Shown: positions 1 to 9,703 of the stretch, piece after piece | Numbering within the stretch: position 1 is the first letter of the stretch | Layout: each line of letters opens with the position of its first letter | NCBI GenBank assembly: GCA_035640455.1 | Contig: DASQWB010000087.1 | Coordinates: forward strand, 1-21,161 | Length of the DNA stretch: 21,161 nt | From: AC-50 sp035640455 | GTDB lineage: Bacteria; Actinomycetota; Thermoleophilia; Gaiellales; Gaiellaceae | Direction: 5' to 3' | Notes under the pieces: model-generated | The model's database searches: none | Seen by the model: only the letters and a program-made list of their open reading frames with translations | Told to the model about the DNA's origin: nothing | Program-made: the position numbers and the translations under genes

Positions 1-35
1 CGTAGCAAGCCCAGGAGTCTAACGAAACCTGCGGC

Positions 36-1140
36 TTACACAACCTTTCCAGCGGCTTTTGCCAGCAGCCACTCGCGGATCAACCCGTCGAGGTCGCCGT
101 CGAGGACCCCCTGCGCGTTCCCCAGCTCGTAGTCCGTCCGATGGTCCTTCACGAGCTGGTAGGGGTGGAGGACGTAGCTGCGGATCGCGTTGCCGCCGAA
201 GCCCATGCTCACCGCGCCGCGCTCCCGCGCCAGCTCCGCCTCGCGCTCCTCCTCGGCCTTCTCGGCGAGGCGCGAGCGGAGGATGCGCAGGGCGGTCTGC
301 TTGTTCGAGGCCTGCGAGCGCTCGTTCTGGACGCTGACGACGATCCCGGTCGGCAGGTGCGTGATCCGGACGGCCGAGTCCGTCTTGTTCACGTGCTGGC
401 CGCCCGCCCCGCTCGCGCGGTACGTGTCGATGCGGAGCTCGTTCTCGTCGACCTCGACCTGGCCGTCGTCGCCGAGGAGCGGAGCCGGGATCACCTGGAC
501 GAACGACGTGTGCCGCCGATGCGCCTGGTCGAAGGGCGACAGGCGAACGAGCCGGTGCTTGCCGCGCTCGGCCTTCAGCACGCCGTAGGCGTTCTCGCCC
601 TCGACGGTGAAGGTCGCCGACTTGAGGCCGGCCTCCTCGCCCGGGCTCGCCTCGAGGAGCTCGGTACGGAAGCCGCGCCGCTCGGCCCAGCGTAGGTACA
701 TGCGGAGCACCATCTCGGTGAAGTCCTGCGCGTCGGTGCCGCCCGCGTCGGACTGGAGCGTGACGACCGCGTCGCCTCCGTCGTACTCGCCGGTGAAGAG
801 CGCGTCCTCCTGGAGGCGCTCGAGCTCCTGGCGGAGCGGCTCGATCGAGGCGGCGATCTCCTCGCCGAGGTCGCCGTCCATCTTCGAGAGCTCGGCCGCG
901 TCCTCGTACTCGCGCTCGAGGTGGCGATAGCGCTCGAGACGCCGCGAGACGCGCGCGTGCTCGGTCGAGATCCTCGCCGCCCGCTCCTGGTCGTCCCAGA
1001 AGCCGGGCTTCCCCATCTCCCGCTCGAGCTCGGCCAGCCGGACCGCTAGCGCATCCGGGTCAAAGGTAATCACGGACCCAGGCGAGCTGGGCCCTGATCT
1101 CCTCGAGCTGCTGCTCCAGCGGGACGGTGGGCTCGGTCAC
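36..1140 (-). CDS. prfB: Peptide chain release factor 2, expressed through a +1 programmed frameshift
   Basis: RF2 recognises UGA and UAA in the ribosomal A site and triggers peptide release. The uninterrupted frame from 1073 to 36 shows the codon-recognition SPF motif and the catalytic GGQ motif, at residues 201-203 and 246-248 of the full protein. The N-terminal helix is missing from that frame. It is found one frame over: a GTG at 1140 opens 26 codons (starting VTEPTVPLEQQLEEIRAQL) that end in CTT TGA C, the RF2 slippage site. A +1 shift there gives a 367-residue protein, close to the E. coli length of 365. An AGGAT at about -16 may be the ribosome binding site. The start is 13 bases after the mscS stop, so co-transcription with mscS and secA is likely. 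Expression should be self-limiting, because RF2 itself reads the in-frame TGA. The identification is firm; the exact GTG start is likely. Confidence 0.95.
1059..1074 (-). promoter_or_regulatory. prfB +1 programmed ribosomal frameshift site
   Basis: The minus strand reads GAT TAC CTT TGA C. CTT is codon 26 from the GTG at 1140, the TGA stop occupies 1062-1060, and the RF2 frame resumes at GAC. This is the same heptamer and nearly the same codon position as in E. coli prfB. The usual upstream AGGGGG Shine-Dalgarno-like stimulator is absent. What lies there is CCGTGAT, whose GTGAT can pair with the extreme 3' end of 16S rRNA, so the stimulator may be weak or displaced. Confidence 0.9.
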
Positions 1141-1153
1141 GGCTTGGCCGATC

Positions 1154-2101
1154 CTAGCGACGAGAGCCGCGGAGACGCCGTTCCATAGCACGGATGCGCG
1201 CGAGCGGCTGCGACGGCTCGCGGCGGCCGCGGCCGAACCAGACTGCGCGGGCGAAGCGGCTCACGGCCTGCTCGTCGATGAGCGTCACGACCGGACCGTG
1301 GACGATCAGCCCGTCCGAGCGCTCGCGTGCGAGCTTCGGCAGCAGGTCCTCGGCAAGCCATTCGCGCCCGGGCGCGACCTCGGCCGTGGCCGTGATCCGG
1401 TAGAGCTCGTCGTCGAGCTGCTCGGTCTCGACCACCTGCGGCGTGCGGATGAACTGCGTCGGCCCGACCGGGACGATCCGGCTCAGGCGCTCGACGAGTC
1501 GCTCACCCGCCTCGAGGTCGTAAACGAAGAGCTCGACCTCGACCTGCCGGAGGCCGCGTGGGATGAGCCGCGCTGCCAGGACCTGCGAGTTCTGGACGTG
1601 GATGACCTCGCCGGCGACCGAGCGGAGCTTCACCGACCGCAGCGAGACCTCCTCGACGACCCCCTGGAGGCCCCAGGGCTCGATCGAGACCAGGTCGCCG
1701 ACCTCGAACCAGTTCTCGAAGAACATGAAAAGACCGGCGAGCACGTCCCACAGCACGCGCTGGACGGCGAAGCCGAGGACGATCGCGAGGAAGGCGCCGC
1801 CGGCGATCGTGTCGGCGTGCTGCACGCCGCTCAGGACGATGATCGAGAGGACGAGCGCGAGCCCGAACGCGACGTAGCGGACGCTCGTCTGGGTCAGCGA
1901 CGCGGCCGTCTCGCGCTGCTGGAGCCGCGCGAGCGCGTCGGCCGGGGCGTCCTCTCCCTGCACGGCGCGGCGTGCGACGAGCCAGCCCCCGAAGCGACCT
2001 GCGAGGCGCGAGACGACGTACGCCGCGAGGAACATCCCGACGATGAGGACGGCCTCGGCAAGCGCGCGCGGCAGCGGGATCAGGTCGACGAGGTGTCGCA
2101 T
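1154..2101 (-). CDS. MscS-family small-conductance mechanosensitive ion channel
   Basis: This is a membrane channel of 315 residues that would open under membrane tension to release solutes during osmotic downshock. Hydrophobic segments lie at about residues 14-34, 74-92 and 98-128. The third carries the MscS pore-helix pattern (GGAFLAIVLGFAVQRVLWD) and runs into FFENWFEVGDLV, which matches the TM3/beta-domain junction of the family. The middle beta domain follows (EPWGLQGVVEEVSLRSVKLR, then a VIHVQNSQV segment), and the charged C-terminus is short. The ATG at 2101 has no clear ribosome binding site. The gene lies 27 bases after the small repeat gene and 13 bases before prfB, within a secA-led unit. 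Many paralogues exist in this family, so no specific symbol is given. Confidence 0.9.
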   Translation of the reverse strand: MRHLVDLIPLPRALAEAVLIVGMFLAAYVVSRLAGRFGGWLVARRAVQGEDAPADALARLQQRETAASLTQTSVRYVAFGLALVLSIIVLSGVQHADTIAGGAFLAIVLGFAVQRVLWDVLAGLFMFFENWFEVGDLVSIEPWGLQGVVEEVSLRSVKLRSVAGEVIHVQNSQVLAARLIPRGLRQVEVELFVYDLEAGERLVERLSRIVPVGPTQFIRTPQVVETEQLDDELYRITATAEVAPGREWLAEDLLPKLARERSDGLIVHGPVVTLIDEQAVSRFARAVWFGRGRREPSQPLARIRAMERRLRGSRR

Positions 2102-2128
2102 GTGGTTGCGCTCGCGCGGCGAGAGCCG

Positions 2129-2275
2129 CTAGCGCTTCGGCTTCCGTGTTTCGTATGTCCCGGTATCGGGGGTGGACGGCGGCTTCGGCTTGGGGGCCGT
2201 GGTCTTGTTTCTCGTCGCGTACGTTCCGATATCGGGGGCGGACGGCGGCTTCGGCTGCGTGGGCGCCACGGTCAT
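2129..2275 (-). CDS. Small basic proline/threonine-rich protein with a 22-residue tandem repeat
   Basis: I do not recognise a family. The predicted product has 48 residues, no hydrophobic segment and a strongly basic end (TRKPKR). It is essentially two copies of a 22-residue unit: PKPPSAPDIGTYATRNK, then PKPPSTPDTGTYETRK. The start at 2275 is chosen because GGGAGG lies just before the ATG (3-base spacing); the frame is also open from a GTG at 2356. The gene sits between secA and mscS on the same strand, 133 bases after secA and 27 before mscS, so co-expression with protein export and envelope genes is plausible. It could be a small ribosome- or membrane-associated factor, or a non-functional open frame kept open by the repeat. 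Moderate confidence that it is translated; no function is proposed. Confidence 0.5.
   Translation of the reverse strand: MTVAPTQPKPPSAPDIGTYATRNKTTAPKPKPPSTPDTGTYETRKPKR
2164..2256. repeat. Tandem direct repeat, period 66 bp, two copies
   Basis: A 27-base core at 2164-2190 recurs at 2230-2256 with one mismatch (T/C). The similarity weakens outward but stays in register. The period of 66 bases equals 22 codons, so the repeat is preserved at the protein level in the 48-residue product. Confidence 0.85.
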
Positions 2276-2408
2276 GTTCCTCCCAACGCGACTAACCAGA
2301 CGATGACTTCGCCGACCAGTGAAGCACAAGCGATCGCGAAGATGGCGAGAAAGCACCTCCAGCCTTGGCTGTTGCGGAAGACGCCGGGCTAGCGCGTGAC
2401 GCCTTTGT

Positions 2409-5075
<2,667 letters not shown>

Positions 5076-5082
5076 CGCTCCT

Positions 5083-5108
5083 AGGGTAGCGGCTCGCCGC
5101 GGTACCCT
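5083..5108. promoter_or_regulatory. Inverted repeat in the 40-bp secA / beta-propeller divergent gap
   Basis: On the plus strand AGGGTA GCGG (5083-5092), a CTCG loop, CCGC (5097-5100), two unpaired G, then TACCCT (5103-5108) form a 6+4-bp stem with one bulge. It fills most of the gap between the secA start (5075) and the plus-strand start (5116). In secA mRNA it would be a hairpin ending directly before the AGGAG ribosome binding site. In DNA it could be an operator shared by both genes. No clear -10/-35 boxes are visible in the gap. Confidence 0.5.
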
Positions 5109-5115
5109 CGAATGC

Positions 5116-6249
5116 GTGGTCGGCCTCGCGCTTCTCGCGGCTCTGGCGGCTTTCGGGACGGGTTCCGCGAGCACGCCGACGCTTACGCTTCCGGGCCCGG
5201 TGAGCGAGCTCGCCGCGGACGGCGGCCGCGTCGCGATCCTCCTGCGAACGACCACGGGCGACTGCGCCCGCGACCGCGTCGCCGTCTGGAGGCCTTCGCC
5301 GCGGACGTTCGCCCCGATCGGCGCGAGCGCCTGCACCGCCTCGACGAGCACGGGCGCCGGCCTCGAAGGCGTCGCGCTCGCCGGGACGAGCGTCGCCTAC
5401 GTCCAGTTCGCCGGCGGAAATACGCGGGAGCTCCGGCTTCGGCTCGCCACGCTGGCCCGGCCCCGGCCCGTGACCGTCGCGAGCGCCGCGTTCGGCCTCG
5501 ACGAGGGATCGGGAACGTTCATCGGCCGGATCGCCGGGGACAGGTCGTTGCTCGCGTTCGACTTGTGGAGTCTCTGTACGCCGTGTGCGGCGGCGACTCC
5601 CGTAGCGCCGCGGAGCGCCGTCTGGCGCCTCGTGCCGAGCGGCTCGGCCTGTCCGGGTGCCGGCGGCCTCGGCTCGCTTCCGCGGTGCAGGTCGATTCGG
5701 GAGACGGCCGGCCCGCTGAGGTTGCTCGCCGTCGGCGGAGGCCGCGTGGCCACGACCGCCGGCGACCAGGGCCTCGAAGTCCGGTCGACAGACGGGACTC
5801 CTCGTTGGGCAGGCGTCTTCCCCGGCGCGATGGGGGCGGCGCGAATCGACGGCGGTGTTCTCGTCGTCCTCACCCGCTCGGGCAACCAGAACAGCCTCTG
5901 GGCAGTCGACACGAACACGCCGGACGGGCGCCGAAGCGGACCGCGGGCGCTGCCGCCGTCGAGGTCGAGCGGCGACGCCGTCTGCGGCGACCCGAGCGGG
6001 TGCCGCCTCGCGACACTTCGGCTCGAGGACTTCCAGAGCGGTATCGCCGTCTACGTCGTCGGCCGCGACGTCCATCTCCTGCGCCTCGCCGACAAACGCG
6101 ACGTCCGCATCCGCGCGCCAGGGCTCGGGCCCGTCCACGCACAACTCGAGGCGTCGGGCCTCTTCTACTCGTACCGGCACGCGGCGAGCCCCCGCCGCGG
6201 CCGGGTCGCGTTCATGCCGATGGCGGCGGTGCTCGCCCGCTTCCGCTAG
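5116..6249 (+). CDS. Predicted secreted cysteine-rich beta-propeller-like protein, function unknown
   Basis: This is the only plus-strand gene. The 377-residue product starts with a short hydrophobic stretch (VVGLALLAALAAFG) ending at a GSAS site, consistent with a Sec signal peptide with almost no basic n-region. The rest consists of repeated short beta-strand blocks, such as GRVAILL/RVAVWRP, GTSVAYVQF, RSLLAFDLW, GRVATT/LEVRS and GGVLVVLTR/LWAVDT, as expected for a TolB- or WD40-like propeller. Cysteines occur at 50, 73, 154, 157, 179, 191, 290 and 296, often in pairs, suggesting extracellular disulfides. GC-rich third positions support this frame over an overlapping one starting at 5112. 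GTG at 5116 is the only in-frame start nearby and has no ribosome binding site, so the mRNA may be leaderless. The family assignment is inferred from the pattern only. Confidence 0.75.
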   Translation: MVGLALLAALAAFGTGSASTPTLTLPGPVSELAADGGRVAILLRTTTGDCARDRVAVWRPSPRTFAPIGASACTASTSTGAGLEGVALAGTSVAYVQFAGGNTRELRLRLATLARPRPVTVASAAFGLDEGSGTFIGRIAGDRSLLAFDLWSLCTPCAAATPVAPRSAVWRLVPSGSACPGAGGLGSLPRCRSIRETAGPLRLLAVGGGRVATTAGDQGLEVRSTDGTPRWAGVFPGAMGAARIDGGVLVVLTRSGNQNSLWAVDTNTPDGRRSGPRALPPSRSSGDAVCGDPSGCRLATLRLEDFQSGIAVYVVGRDVHLLRLADKRDVRIRAPGLGPVHAQLEASGLFYSYRHAASPRRGRVAFMPMAAVLARFR

Positions 6250-6255
6250 GCCTCG

Positions 6256-6643
6256 TCCTAGTGCCAGGCTCCGACCGCAGTGGCGGCACCGGAACCGGTA
6301 CGAGGCACCTCGCCCGTCGGCGTCGTCGGCGACGCCTTCGAAGGCCGCGCCGTCGCCGCAATCGTCCCGGCGTCCGGGGGCGCGATCTGCTCGAGCACCT
6401 CCAGCGGCACGTCGGCCAGCACGTGCGTCTCGACGTCGTGAACTCGGCGTGGAACCTCTCGGCGGCCGTTCCATCCGCGATGCACGAGGGGCAGATCGCT
6501 TCGACGAGCTCCTCGACCGCGTAGACCGGCCCTGTCTAGACGGAGCCACGCGCCGCGCTGCAGGCGAGACGGCGCGCATTCGACACGACCACTGCGCCGG
6601 TCGCACGTGAGTCGGGATGGTACGGGAACTCGGGGAGCTCCAC
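6256..6643 (-). pseudogene. CbrC-family (UPF0167) protein, decayed pseudogene
   Basis: A GTG at 6643 opens with VELPEFPYHPDSRATGAVV, matching the CbrC family N-terminus (LPxFxYHPDPxATG). At codon 36 a TAG (6538-6536) replaces the expected Tyr before TGPVYA, and the first Cys of the expected zinc pair appears as Arg. The same frame then continues with TGPVYAVEELVEAICPSC and IADGTAAERFHAEF. A frameshift near 6441 moves homology to DVPLEVLEQIA. A second shift near 6365 leads to CGDGAAFEG and ASYRFRCRHCGRSLA, the family C-terminal zinc ribbon. The usual TPGF..WQQERW segment and about 30 codons before the last ribbon are missing. One nonsense change, two frame changes and two internal deletions make function very unlikely. 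Family matching is from memory of the consensus. Confidence 0.75.
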
Positions 6644-6648
6644 TCTCT

Positions 6649-7242
6649 TTACAGCGGAGTGACCCGCACCTCCCAGAGGCTGCCGTCGAGGCGGGAGGCG
6701 CGCACGACGTAGTCGGCGGCGCGGCGTGACGCGAGCTCTTCGAGCTGCGGCACGCTCCCGAACGAGCGCGCGCCGTCGAGGGTCAGCGAGCGCTCGCCGC
6801 TGCGAGAGATGAGCTCGAGCTCGTCGCCGTCGACGTCCGGCCGGAGCTCGACGACCTCGATCGCCTTCGCCGCGACCGCCCACACGTCGCCGCGCCGCCG
6901 CACGCCGCGGGCCCGGTACGGCGGCCGGAGCTGCTCCTCGAGCGCGTCGGCGAGCGGCGCAAGCGGGACGTCGCCCTCCTCCTCGTCCACGAGCACCGAG
7001 CCGTCCGGGAGGACGACGAACTCGACCTCTTCGCCGCGCAGCTCGCGTGCCTCGACCGCGGCCGTCGCGTCCCATTCCCGGGCCCGGTGCAGACCGGTGA
7101 TGCCAGCGCTGTCGAGCGCCCCGACGTCTCCGGCGAGCGGCAGGCCCGCATGCCTCGGCTCCCACTCGAGGGGCGCCTGCTCGAGACCGCCCTCGCGCAA
7201 GAGCCGCTCGTTGAGCGTCTCACGACGCCGCCGGAACCGCAC
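6649..7242 (-). CDS. Conserved hypothetical protein downstream of hpf
   Basis: I do not recognise the family. The 197-residue product has no signal peptide or membrane segment and no cysteine. It is acidic in the middle (LPDGSVLVDEEEGDVPLAPL) and has a very basic N-terminus (RFRRRRETLNERL). The alternating hydrophobic pattern (GDVWAVAAKAIEVVEL, DELELISRSGERSLTLDG, ADYVVRASRLDGSLWEVRV) suggests a mixed alpha/beta cytoplasmic domain that may occur twice. GTG at 7242 follows the hpf stop by five bases with GAGA upstream, so translational coupling with hpf is likely. A role linked to ribosome hibernation can only be guessed from position. Confidence 0.8.
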   Translation of the reverse strand: MRFRRRRETLNERLLREGGLEQAPLEWEPRHAGLPLAGDVGALDSAGITGLHRAREWDATAAVEARELRGEEVEFVVLPDGSVLVDEEEGDVPLAPLADALEEQLRPPYRARGVRRRGDVWAVAAKAIEVVELRPDVDGDELELISRSGERSLTLDGARSFGSVPQLEELASRRAADYVVRASRLDGSLWEVRVTPL

Positions 7243-7247
7243 TTCTC

Positions 7248-7787
7248 TTAGATCTGCGGCTCGATGAGGCCGTAGTGGCCGTCGCGGCGGCGGTAGACGA
7301 CATTCACCTCGCCGCTCTCCGCGTGCTGGAAGACGAAGAAGTCGTGCCCGACGAGCTCGAGCTGGAGCACCGCCTCCTCCGGGCTCATCGGCTTGACCGC
7401 GAACTGCTTCGTCTTCACGATCACCGGCTCGGTCTCGTCGGACGGCACAGCCGCCGCCTGCAGCGTCGACCCGTTGTCGCGCGCGGCTCGCCGCCGGCGC
7501 TTCTGCCGGTAGCGCGTCACCTGGCGCTCGAGCTTGTCGACGAGCTGGTCGATCGAGGCCCGCATGTCGGCCGAGGCCTCACGCGCCCGCAGCGTCGGCC
7601 CCTTCGTCCAGATCGTCGCCTCGGCGACGTTGTTCGCCGAGATCGACGGGTTCCGCTCGACGCTGAGCTCGAGCTCGATCTGCGTCGGATCTGCCAGCTG
7701 CCGCTCGAGCTTCCTGAGCTTCTCCTCCGCATAGCTGCGAATCGAGTCGCTGACGTCGAGGTTCTTGCCCTTCACCTGGAGTCGCAT
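7248..7787 (-). CDS. hpf: Ribosome hibernation promoting factor, long form
   Basis: Long-form HPF binds the 30S decoding region and joins 70S ribosomes into inactive 100S dimers in starved cells. The 179-residue product has the S30AE/RaiA fold at residues 1-105 (MRLQVKGKNLDVSDSIRSY; KLRKLERQL). A basic linker (YRQKRRRRAA) follows, then the C-terminal dimerisation domain at about 120-179 (VIVKTKQFAVKPMSPEEAV, VGHDFFVFQHAESG, VNVVYRRRDGHYGLI). The two-domain length separates it from short HPF and YfiA. AAGGAG before the ATG at 7787 is a good ribosome binding site. The 45-base gap after comF could hold a promoter, but none is clear. The comF-hpf-secA-prfB order matches B. subtilis. Confidence 0.96.
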   Translation of the reverse strand: MRLQVKGKNLDVSDSIRSYAEEKLRKLERQLADPTQIELELSVERNPSISANNVAEATIWTKGPTLRAREASADMRASIDQLVDKLERQVTRYRQKRRRRAARDNGSTLQAAAVPSDETEPVIVKTKQFAVKPMSPEEAVLQLELVGHDFFVFQHAESGEVNVVYRRRDGHYGLIEPQI

Positions 7788-7832
7788 CAGCTCTCCTTCA
7801 GCCGCGAGGCGGTCGTGTCCCCTTGACTGAAT

Positions 7833-8489
7833 CTAACGGATGGCTCGCGCGAAGGTCACCACCTCGACGCGCCGGGCGCCGCTCTTGTGCAGAGCAGAGG
7901 CAGCCGCGTTGGCGGTCGCGCCGCTCGTGTAGACGTCGTCGACGAGCGCGACGGCGGGCGGAGCTCGTGCGGCGGGTACGAACGCACCCGCGACGTTGCG
8001 GCGTCGCTCCGCAAGCGGCAGGCCGCGCTGGCGCCGCGCCGTCCCGGCGCGGCGGAGCAGCGGCGAGACCGGGAGCTCCCACCGCCGGCCGAGCTCGCGC
8101 GCGAGCCGCTCGGCGGGATGGTGGCCGCGGCGAAGGCTGCGATCGCCGTCCGGCGGCACGAAGCAGAGCGCGGCGACGCCGGGCCGCGGCACGCACTCGA
8201 CCACGAGCTCGGCCGCGAGCGCCGCGAGCCGCCGCAGGCCGCGTTCCTTCCAGGCCGCGACGAGCGCGCGTACTGCGCCCTCGTAGGCCACCGCCGCGCG
8301 CGCCGTGGCGAAGGCGAGACGGCGGCCGGCGCACTCGCGACAGCGCCTCACGGGCCACGCCGTCGGGGCACCGCAGCGGGCGCACAGGGCCGAGCCGAGC
8401 CGCGGGAGCCGCTCCGCGCAGGCACCGCAGAGGACCGCCCCGCCGGTTCGGCAGCCGAGGCAGCGCTGCGGGAGCAGGAGATCGAGCAC
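7833..8489 (-). CDS. comF: ComF-family phosphoribosyltransferase-like protein
   Basis: ComFC/GntX-type proteins combine zinc-binding cysteine pairs with a phosphoribosyltransferase fold and are needed for DNA uptake in competent bacteria, though the biochemical step is unclear. The 218-residue product has cysteine pairs at 10/13, 21/24, 36/39 and 50/53 (CLGC, CGAC, CARC, CREC). The PRPP-binding loop ALVDDVYTSGATANAA lies near residues 181-196, and there is an RRGHHPAERLARELG segment as in the family. The start is GTG at 8489, nine bases after the preceding nucleotidyltransferase stop, so it is probably read from the polysaccharide unit. No other competence gene is in the window, so a role in transformation is unproven. 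Confidence 0.92.
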   Translation of the reverse strand: MLDLLLPQRCLGCRTGGAVLCGACAERLPRLGSALCARCGAPTAWPVRRCRECAGRRLAFATARAAVAYEGAVRALVAAWKERGLRRLAALAAELVVECVPRPGVAALCFVPPDGDRSLRRGHHPAERLARELGRRWELPVSPLLRRAGTARRQRGLPLAERRRNVAGAFVPAARAPPAVALVDDVYTSGATANAAASALHKSGARRVEVVTFARAIR

Positions 8490-8498
8490 ACGCCGAAG

Positions 8499-9260
8499 CT
8501 ACCGGCCCCGCGACGGCTCCTTCGTGCCGGATTTGCGCCGACTTTGCCACGATCTCGCGACGGCGTCGGCGTGGCGGAGCTGGTCGTGGTCTCCGATGTC
8601 GAGCCACTCCCCCTCGAGGCGGTAGCCGTAGACCGGCTCGCGCGCCTGCAGCCACGCCACGAAGCGACCCGGCTGATCCGGCGAGTTCCCTTCCTCCAGG
8701 TAGCGCGGGACGAGCGCCAGGTGCTCTCGGTGGAAGAGGTACGTCGCCGTCGCCGCGAGCGTCGAGGGCGGATCGTCCGGCTTCTCGAGGAACGAGACGA
8801 TGCGGGCCTGCTCGTCGAGCTCGACGATGCCGTACTTGCGGGCCAGCTCCACGTCGCCGACGTCGTACAGCGCGACGGCGCTGGCACGACCCTTGGCGCG
8901 CCAGAACGCGACGAGCTCGCGCAGCGAGAAGTCGAAGAGGTTGTCTCCCGCCACCACGAGCAGGTCGTCGCCGCCGAGACCGACGAAGGCGAGGTCGCCG
9001 ATCGCGCCGAGGCGGTCCTCCTCGTCACGCGTTCCGTCGTCGTGGACGACGACGTGCGGAGGCGCCCACGCCCGGAACGCCGGCGCGAACTTCGCGTTCG
9101 TGACGAGGTGCACCTCCTCGATCTCGGAGACCTCGGCGATCCGGTCCAGGATCCAATCGACGAGCGCACGGCCGCCGACGTCGAGGAGCGGCTTCGGCCG
9201 GTCCCTCGTCAGCGGATAGAGCCGCGTCGCGTAGCCCGCGGCCAGGATCAGCGCTCTCAT
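8499..9260 (-). CDS. Sugar-1-phosphate nucleotidyltransferase
   Basis: The enzyme would transfer an NMP from NTP to a sugar 1-phosphate, giving an NDP-sugar for polymer synthesis. The 253-residue product has the signature LILAAGYATRLYPLT at residues 4-18, then RPKPLLDVGG, and the metal-binding GDNLFDF segment near 105. FLEKPDDPP and GEWLDIGDHDQL match the sugar-binding half of RmlA/ManC-like enzymes. The length fits the short single-domain type without a left-handed beta-helix. The ATG at 9260 lies 18 bases after the cupin stop. Substrate cannot be read from sequence. Mannose-1-P, glucose-1-P and heptose-1-P are all possible; the neighbouring PMI-like cupin favours mannose or a derivative. 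Confidence 0.88.
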   Translation of the reverse strand: MRALILAAGYATRLYPLTRDRPKPLLDVGGRALVDWILDRIAEVSEIEEVHLVTNAKFAPAFRAWAPPHVVVHDDGTRDEEDRLGAIGDLAFVGLGGDDLLVVAGDNLFDFSLRELVAFWRAKGRASAVALYDVGDVELARKYGIVELDEQARIVSFLEKPDDPPSTLAATATYLFHREHLALVPRYLEEGNSPDQPGRFVAWLQAREPVYGYRLEGEWLDIGDHDQLRHADAVARSWQSRRKSGTKEPSRGR

Positions 9261-9278
9261 CGTCCGCTTGGCCCGTGT

Positions 9279-9689
9279 CTAGGAGTCGGCGCGGCCGTAT
9301 CGGTCTTCGAGCCGGACGATGTCGTCGAGGTGCGGGGTCGACACCTCGAGGATCAGCGTGTCCTCGAGGGCGGCCACGCGGTGGACCGTTCCCGGCCGGA
9401 TGCGGAAGGCCGCGCCCGGGCCGACGATCTCCGAGGCGGGAATCGGATCGCCCGGCGCGCCCATCTCGAGCTGCGCGCGCCCCTCGAGGACGTACCACGA
9501 CTCGTCCTTCTCGTTGTGGAACTGGAGGCTCAGCGACTGGCCGGTTCGGACGAAGAGCAGCTTGCCGACGTAGGTCTCCGCGTGCGCCCAGAGGAGCTCC
9601 CAGCCCCACGGCTTCTCCGTCCGCTCCGGTTCGAACGCGAACGGCTCCAGGCCGCTCAGGTTCGGCGAGCTCAGTTGCCGCTCGTCCAT
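9279..9689 (-). CDS. Cupin, type II mannose-6-phosphate isomerase-like
   Basis: The 136-residue single-domain cupin resembles the C-terminal isomerase domain of bifunctional ManC/AlgA enzymes, which interconvert fructose-6-P and mannose-6-P. The family opening EKPWGWELLWA is followed by the metal-site strands LSLQFHNEKDESWYVLEG and, later, RPGTVHRV. The start is ATG 9689 (an in-frame TTG lies directly before it), with a GAGGTAGGG purine stretch upstream that overlaps the stop of the preceding gene. It lies between two nucleotidyltransferases, so isomerase and nucleotidyl-transfer activities that are fused elsewhere seem to be separate here. It could also be a sugar-nucleotide epimerase-type or purely binding cupin. 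Confidence 0.85.
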   Translation of the reverse strand: MDERQLSSPNLSGLEPFAFEPERTEKPWGWELLWAHAETYVGKLLFVRTGQSLSLQFHNEKDESWYVLEGRAQLEMGAPGDPIPASEIVGPGAAFRIRPGTVHRVAALEDTLILEVSTPHLDDIVRLEDRYGRADS

Positions 9690-9703
9690 CAATTGACCCT
9701 ACC

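Noticed and set aside
1..35. Terminator or small feature after prfB at the left edge
   Set aside because: No inverted repeat with a T run or other signal is visible in these 35 bases.
5076..5351. A 92-residue N-terminal extension of SecA
   Set aside because: It has no SecA homology, runs through the opposite gene, and the internal ATG at 5075 has a ribosome binding site and the normal SecA N-terminus.
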